NCBI GenBank assembly: GCA_050330855.1
Contig: JBHJNL010000189.1
Location: 1 to 7,066 of the forward strand
Origin: RCC1774 sp050330855
GTDB lineage: Bacteria > Cyanobacteriota > Cyanobacteriia > Thermosynechococcales > Thermosynechococcaceae
Direction of reading: 5' to 3'
Length of the DNA: 7,066 bases
Part shown: piece by piece, positions 6,978 to 7,066 of the stretch
How the letters are laid out: every line of letters starts with the position of its first letter
How positions within the stretch are numbered: the first letter of the stretch is position 1
Position numbers and translations under genes: made by a program
The notes under the pieces: generated by a model
What the model saw: only the letters and a program-made list of their open reading frames with translations
What the model was told of the DNA's origin: nothing
The model's database searches: none

Positions 6978-6996
6978 CCTGAGAGACACTCTCAGG
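6978..6996 (-). terminator. Candidate intrinsic terminator (8-base-pair stem, GCTTTT after it on the minus strand)
   Basis: On the minus strand CCTGAGAG and CTCTCAGG form a perfect 8-base-pair stem with loop TGT, followed by GCTTTTGAGG. The T-tract is short (four), so strength is moderate. It lies 11 bases after the stop of a possible gene tail (TAG at 7008-7010), which fits termination of a minus-strand transcript entering from beyond the right edge. On the plus strand no T-run follows the stem. Confidence 0.5.
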
Positions 6997-7007
6997 AAGG
7001 CTTCTAG

Positions 7008-7066
7008 CTAGTTGGCCCCTAAGAAACGATTCTCAATTAAGTTAGTGTATGGCATCCTTATTGAGA
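7008..7066 (-). CDS. Possible C-terminal tail of a gene beyond the right edge
   Basis: One minus-strand frame is open from the edge to TAG at 7008-7010 and would end in ...RMPYTNLIENRFLGAN. It is too short to identify. The only support is the terminator-like hairpin at 6978-6996 directly after the stop. An internal ATG (with AAGG just upstream) would give only 15 codons. It could equally be noncoding. Confidence 0.25.
   Translation of the reverse strand, partial: SIRMPYTNLIENRFLGAN

Larger units (their letters stand above)
6669..7007. other. Mostly noncoding stretch upstream of the HprK-related gene with three palindromes
   Basis: About 340 bases separate the HprK-related gene from the possible gene tail at the right edge. 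The stretch carries hairpins at 6799-6823, 6901-6921 and 6978-6996, and an AT-rich patch at about 6931-6949 (minus strand: TTTTTTCTTTATATATTT). The AT-rich patch, just upstream of the 6901-6921 palindrome, is the best candidate area for the promoter of the HprK-related/ABC operon. I cannot pair a good -35 with it, so no specific promoter is called. Confidence 0.45.

Noticed and set aside
1..7066. CRISPR array, tRNA or rRNA
   Set aside because: No regularly spaced direct repeats, cloverleaf-like blocks or rRNA-like conserved stretches were seen on either strand.

Overview
The window looks like a piece of a cyanobacterial chromosome of moderate GC content. There is one HIP1-type octamer (GCGATCGC, 5000-5007). 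The gene set combines a Wzc-like tyrosine autokinase, a GT4 glycosyltransferase, a peptide-exporter-like ABC protein and an HprK-related kinase. The cyanobacterial assignment is an inference; I cannot name a species from sequence alone.

All four convincing genes lie on the minus strand, so the region reads from right to left. At the far right (about 7008-7066) is what may be the tail of a gene lying outside the window, followed by a terminator-like hairpin (6978-6996). Next is a roughly 300-base stretch with two more palindromes and an unassigned 53-codon reading frame. Then comes a tight pair: an HprK-related kinase (5784-6668) and, 8 bases downstream, an ABC exporter with fused permease and ATPase (3955-5775). 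A 636-base gene-free gap follows (3319-3954). It holds a 103-base element bounded by perfect inverted repeats with TA at each end, resembling an IS630/Tc1-type MITE. Finally there is a second tight pair: a GT4 glycosyltransferase (2200-3318) and, 15 bases downstream, a polysaccharide co-polymerase/BY-kinase (2184 down to base 1, running off the left edge).

The left pair is a standard exopolysaccharide module. The glycosyltransferase adds a sugar to the repeat unit at the cytoplasmic face. The BY-kinase controls polymerisation and export through its periplasmic Wzz/GNVR domain and its autophosphorylating cytoplasmic domain.

The right pair is the less ordinary part. A short HprK-related kinase next to an ABC exporter without a peptidase domain is an arrangement known from some lasso-peptide (paeninodin-type) clusters and other peptide-modification loci. 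The precursor, cyclase and protease genes that would prove this are not in the window and could lie beyond the right edge. No CRISPR array, tRNA, rRNA or intact transposase gene was found.
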